A DNA stretch of 8,912 nucleotides from Pseudomonadales bacterium (GTDB lineage Bacteria > Pseudomonadota > Gammaproteobacteria > Pseudomonadales > Azotimanducaceae): assembly GCA_029244465.1 (NCBI GenBank), contig JAQWQN010000046.1, positions 1-8,912 on the forward strand, written 5' to 3'. Position 1 is the stretch's first letter; each line of letters opens with the position of its first letter. Below the pieces are notes generated by a model. It made no database searches. It was not told the DNA's origin and worked only from the letters and a program-made list of their open reading frames with translations. This document shows, in pieces, positions 6,738 through 8,912 of this stretch. Position numbers and translations under genes: made by a program.

Positions 6738-7673
6738 TTACTGGTAGAGAGACGGGACTCCGGGCGGTCTCGTTTTGAAACGTTTATGTAGCCACAGATA
6801 TTGTTCTGGTCTTTTGCGCACAAGTCGTTCGATTTGTTGATTGATACGTGCAGCGTCGACGCTATCGTCGCCACTGGGATAGTCCTTTAGTGCGGGATGG
6901 AACTCGATCTCCCATTGCCCGGAGTCCACATTCTTGGTGTGTTGGACGAACAAGACCGGTGAATTGTTGAGTTTTGCAAAACGCGCTGTCGCTGTGATGG
7001 TTGCTGTCTCGATACCGAAAAACGGCGCGAACACGGAGTGTTTGAGCCCGTAGTCTTGATCTGGCGCGTACCATACGACGCGACCCTGTTTCAGTCTGCG
7101 CAACACCTGGCGTGTATTTTCACGCTCAATAACGCCGTCAAAGTAGCGCTTGCGACCATTGAACTGCAGCCACTCCCATGCGGGGTTTTTGTTGAACCGA
7201 TACATAACGTCGATTGGGCCGCACTGAGCGAGTGGTGCGCTGATGACGTCCATCACCGAAAAGTGCGCGCCTAGTAAAAGGACACCGCGATTCAGTGCGA
7301 CCGCGTTGCTTAGATGAGACAACCCCTTAATGGAGAAATAGGGCATTAGGTCCTTCCTCGGGTTGAGCCAAGGAATCATCAACTCGAGTGTGCCCATACC
7401 AATGTGTTGGAATGTTTGTTTTGCAAGTGTAACGCGTGCCTGCTTGTCCAAATCTGGGAAACACAGTTCAAGGTTACGCAGAGTAATACGCCTGCGTTCG
7501 TGACCAAGCCGATACAGGAGTCTACCGGTGGCTCTTCCCAACGCGCTTATCCATCTGAGTGGAAGCCTGACGATTAGCCATACGCAGCCTATCAGGAGCC
7601 AAGTTGGCCAGACGGCGGGGGCAAAAACGTGAGGTGCTCGATCTCTCTTGTGTACGCGTTTTCGTTTCGGCAT
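6738..7673 (-). CDS. lpxL: Lipid A late acyltransferase (lauroyl-type, LpxL/HtrB family)
   Basis: This inner-membrane enzyme moves an acyl chain from acyl-ACP to Kdo-lipid A, finishing hexa-acylation. The 311-residue protein from ATG 7671-7673 fits the family length of about 305. The order of features is typical: a basic N-terminus, a hydrophobic anchor with WPTWLLIGCVWLIVRLP (residues 22-38), then RRITLRNLELCFPDL (61-75). The catalytic HX4D motif lies in GAHFSVMDV (135-143; H137, D142), APDQDYG is at 203-209, and the C-terminal signature PEQYLWLHKRFKTRP is at 289-303. An upstream in-frame ATG (7731-7733) would add 20 residues unlike the family and would overlap promoter-like hexamers, so I reject it. 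No clear Shine-Dalgarno is seen. The gene converges on the waa operon and diverges from hldE. Whether the chain is laurate or another fatty acid cannot be read from sequence; LpxM/LpxP paralogues are alternatives. Confidence 0.92.
   Translation of the reverse strand: MPKRKRVHKRDRAPHVFAPAVWPTWLLIGCVWLIVRLPLRWISALGRATGRLLYRLGHERRRITLRNLELCFPDLDKQARVTLAKQTFQHIGMGTLELMIPWLNPRKDLMPYFSIKGLSHLSNAVALNRGVLLLGAHFSVMDVISAPLAQCGPIDVMYRFNKNPAWEWLQFNGRKRYFDGVIERENTRQVLRRLKQGRVVWYAPDQDYGLKHSVFAPFFGIETATITATARFAKLNNSPVLFVQHTKNVDSGQWEIEFHPALKDYPSGDDSVDAARINQQIERLVRKRPEQYLWLHKRFKTRPPGVPSLYQ
6749..6776 (+). terminator. Weak candidate terminator for the waa operon
   Basis: GAGAC (6749-6753) can pair with GTCTC (6767-6771) around a 13-base loop rich in G and C, followed by GTTTT. 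It lies inside the 3' end of the convergent lpxL coding region, about 120 bases after the plus-strand stop. The stem is short and the U-tract is poor. The 108-base gap 6630-6737 otherwise holds only a 6-bp inverted repeat (TTGCTT 6650-6655 / AAGCAA 6663-6668) without a U-run. Confidence 0.2.
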
Positions 7674-7699
7674 TTTGGCTGAGCAGTCTAGGTGACGCG

Positions 7700-7730
7700 A
7701 TAGTAGCGCATTGCAAGCCGCGGTTGTAAA
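7700..7730 (-). promoter_or_regulatory. Putative sigma70-type promoter for lpxL
   Basis: On the minus strand TTTACA (7730-7725) and TACTAT (7705-7700) are separated by 19 bases. Each matches four or five of six consensus positions, but the spacer is long. Initiation would leave a leader of roughly 20 bases before the ATG at 7673. The -35 element overlaps that proposed for hldE. Confidence 0.3.
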
Positions 7731-7750
7731 CATGCGAGCCGTGGTAAGAT
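7724..7750 (+). promoter_or_regulatory. Putative extended -10 promoter for hldE
   Basis: TGGTAAGAT (7742-7750) is an extended -10 element (TGn plus TAAGAT, four of six matches). TTGTAA at 7724-7729 could serve as a weak -35 with a short 15-base spacer, which is tolerated with an extended -10. Transcription would start near 7757, about 24 bases before the hldE ATG. Confidence 0.35.
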
Positions 7751-7780
7751 CGCGTCTCCTTTGCCCAGATCATAGTGACC

Positions 7781-8912
7781 ATGGCTGTAGATTCCAACCC
7801 TCTGTATTTAGCTCCCGCTGACTTGTCGCAGGTACACGTACTCGTCATTGGGGATTTGATGTTGGACAGATACTGGGCGGGACCTGCCGGTCGGGTCTCA
7901 CCAGAAGCGCCTGTTCCAGTGATCAAGGTAGAAACCACTGAAGGCCGGCCAGGTGGGGCTGCGAATGTGGCGCTGAATGTGGTGAGCCTGGGTGCGCGAT
8001 GCACGTTAATTGGCTACGTTGGCGATGATGAGCCGGGCCGCTCGCTGACAGAGACGTTGGAAGCCGCTGGGGTGCAGTGCGACGTTGTCACCGTCGACGA
8101 ATGGTCAACGATAGTGAAACTCCGCTTGCTCTCGCAGCGACAACAATTGATACGCGCCGATTTTGAAGAGCCGTTACCCACCCTCGGTATGAGCGAACGC
8201 CTCGCGACACTGCAAAACAAAGCTGAAAAGTATCTTGCAGAATGCGATGTACTTATCCTCGAAGATTACGACAAAGGGGTTATCGATGAGCCCGCAGCCC
8301 TCCTTGCAGCAGCGAATCAAGCAGGGGTGAAAACTGTGGTGGATCCGAAAATGAAGGCGCTGTCGACCTATCGGGGAGCATCGATCATTAAACCAAATGA
8401 AAAAGAGTTTCAGTACAACTTGGGTGTTGAAGTCTCCGGTGAAAGGCTCTCCCAGGAAGCCAGCCGGTTGTGTGCGGAGTTGGGTTTTGCAGGGCTTGTG
8501 GTCACTCGCGGTAGTGACGGGATGGAGGTGTGCAGTCCAGACGAGACTCGCCACATCCCAGCGCGGCCGGTTGAAGTCTATGACGTAACGGGCGCTGGAG
8601 ACACGACCGTCGCGGCTCTTGCGATAGGGGTAGCGTTAGATTGGTCACTCTTTGAGGCGGCACAAGTGGCGAATGTAGCCGCGAGTATCGCGGTATCGAA
8701 ATCTGGGACTTCACCCGTAACTGCACCTGAGGTGAACCGGGCATTGAGTCTGAGACGACATAGCCAAGGGATGATGGAGAGAGATGAACTCGCTAGAGAG
8801 ATAGACATAGCTAGACAAGCAGGTGAACGGATTGTGTTCACGAATGGGTGTTTTGACTTGTTACACGCGGGGCATGTGACCTACTTGGAAGAAGCGGCAG
8901 CACTAGGTGATA
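7781..8912 (+). CDS. hldE: Bifunctional heptose-7-phosphate kinase / heptose-1-phosphate adenylyltransferase (3' end cut)
   Basis: HldE (RfaE) phosphorylates D-glycero-D-manno-heptose 7-phosphate at C1, then after dephosphorylation adds AMP from ATP to give ADP-heptose, the donor for WaaC and WaaF. The reading frame stays open to the window edge, giving 377 residues of about 475. The kinase domain (about 1-325) is of the ribokinase/PfkB type: VIGDLMLDRYW (22-32), GGAANVALNV (58-67), EDYDKGV (161-167), DPKMKALSTYRGA (188-200), KPNEKEF (204-210) and VYDVTGAGDT (266-275) with D274 as the catalytic base. The cytidylyltransferase-like domain begins at about 345 with FTNGCFDLLHAGHVTYL (353-369), including the HxGH nucleotide motif at 362-365. 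The rest of that domain is outside the window. The start is ATG 7781; GTG 7775 is also in frame, and neither has a strong ribosome binding site. The gene is divergent from lpxL. Confidence 0.96.
   Translation, partial: MAVDSNPLYLAPADLSQVHVLVIGDLMLDRYWAGPAGRVSPEAPVPVIKVETTEGRPGGAANVALNVVSLGARCTLIGYVGDDEPGRSLTETLEAAGVQCDVVTVDEWSTIVKLRLLSQRQQLIRADFEEPLPTLGMSERLATLQNKAEKYLAECDVLILEDYDKGVIDEPAALLAAANQAGVKTVVDPKMKALSTYRGASIIKPNEKEFQYNLGVEVSGERLSQEASRLCAELGFAGLVVTRGSDGMEVCSPDETRHIPARPVEVYDVTGAGDTTVAALAIGVALDWSLFEAAQVANVAASIAVSKSGTSPVTAPEVNRALSLRRHSQGMMERDELAREIDIARQAGERIVFTNGCFDLLHAGHVTYLEEAAALGD

Noticed and set aside
7671..7733. Longer lpxL form starting at ATG 7733
   Set aside because: The extra 20 residues do not resemble the family N-terminus and would cover the best promoter-like sequence; ATG 7673 gives a normal length.
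7522..8004. 160-codon open frame on the minus strand crossing the lpxL start and the hldE start
   Set aside because: It overlaps two well-supported genes and the divergent promoter region, and has no recognisable domain.

Overview
The window is a core-lipopolysaccharide (LPS) locus of a Gram-negative gammaproteobacterium. The order ilvE-waaF-waaC-waaG-waaP followed by a second kinase gene resembles the Pseudomonas core-LPS locus. The motifs in every gene are gammaproteobacterial in type, but I cannot name the genus. Base composition and style look even across the genes, and I see no insertion sequence, phage, CRISPR array, tRNA or rRNA. No gene-free stretch exceeds about 110 bases.

Plus strand, left part (2-6629): the 3' end of ilvE (branched-chain aminotransferase), then waaF and waaC (ADP-heptose:LPS heptosyltransferases II and I). 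Next comes a double-length WaaG-type glycosyltransferase made of two complete family-4 copies fused head to tail, then waaP (heptose kinase), then a protein with two kinase-like domains. These genes overlap or nearly touch, and three of the five full-length ones appear to start at GTG or TTG. They are very probably one translationally coupled operon whose promoter lies upstream of the window.

Middle (6630-7673): a 108-base convergent gap, then lpxL/htrB on the minus strand, a lipid A late acyltransferase with its HX4D motif intact.

Right part (7674-8912): a divergent intergenic region of about 107 bases, then the first 377 codons of hldE (rfaE) on the plus strand. HldE is the bifunctional heptose-7-phosphate kinase / heptose-1-phosphate adenylyltransferase. 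It is cut by the window edge just after the start of its nucleotidyltransferase domain. Back-to-back promoter-like hexamers for lpxL and hldE share the same bases.

Working together: HldE makes ADP-heptose; WaaC and WaaF place the two inner-core heptoses on Kdo-lipid A; the WaaG-WaaG fusion probably extends the core with hexose-type sugars; WaaP and perhaps the two-domain kinase phosphorylate the heptoses; LpxL finishes lipid A acylation. The most unusual item is the tandem WaaG fusion. Both copies keep the EX7E catalytic motif but differ at a donor-site basic residue. No wholly unknown system is evident.
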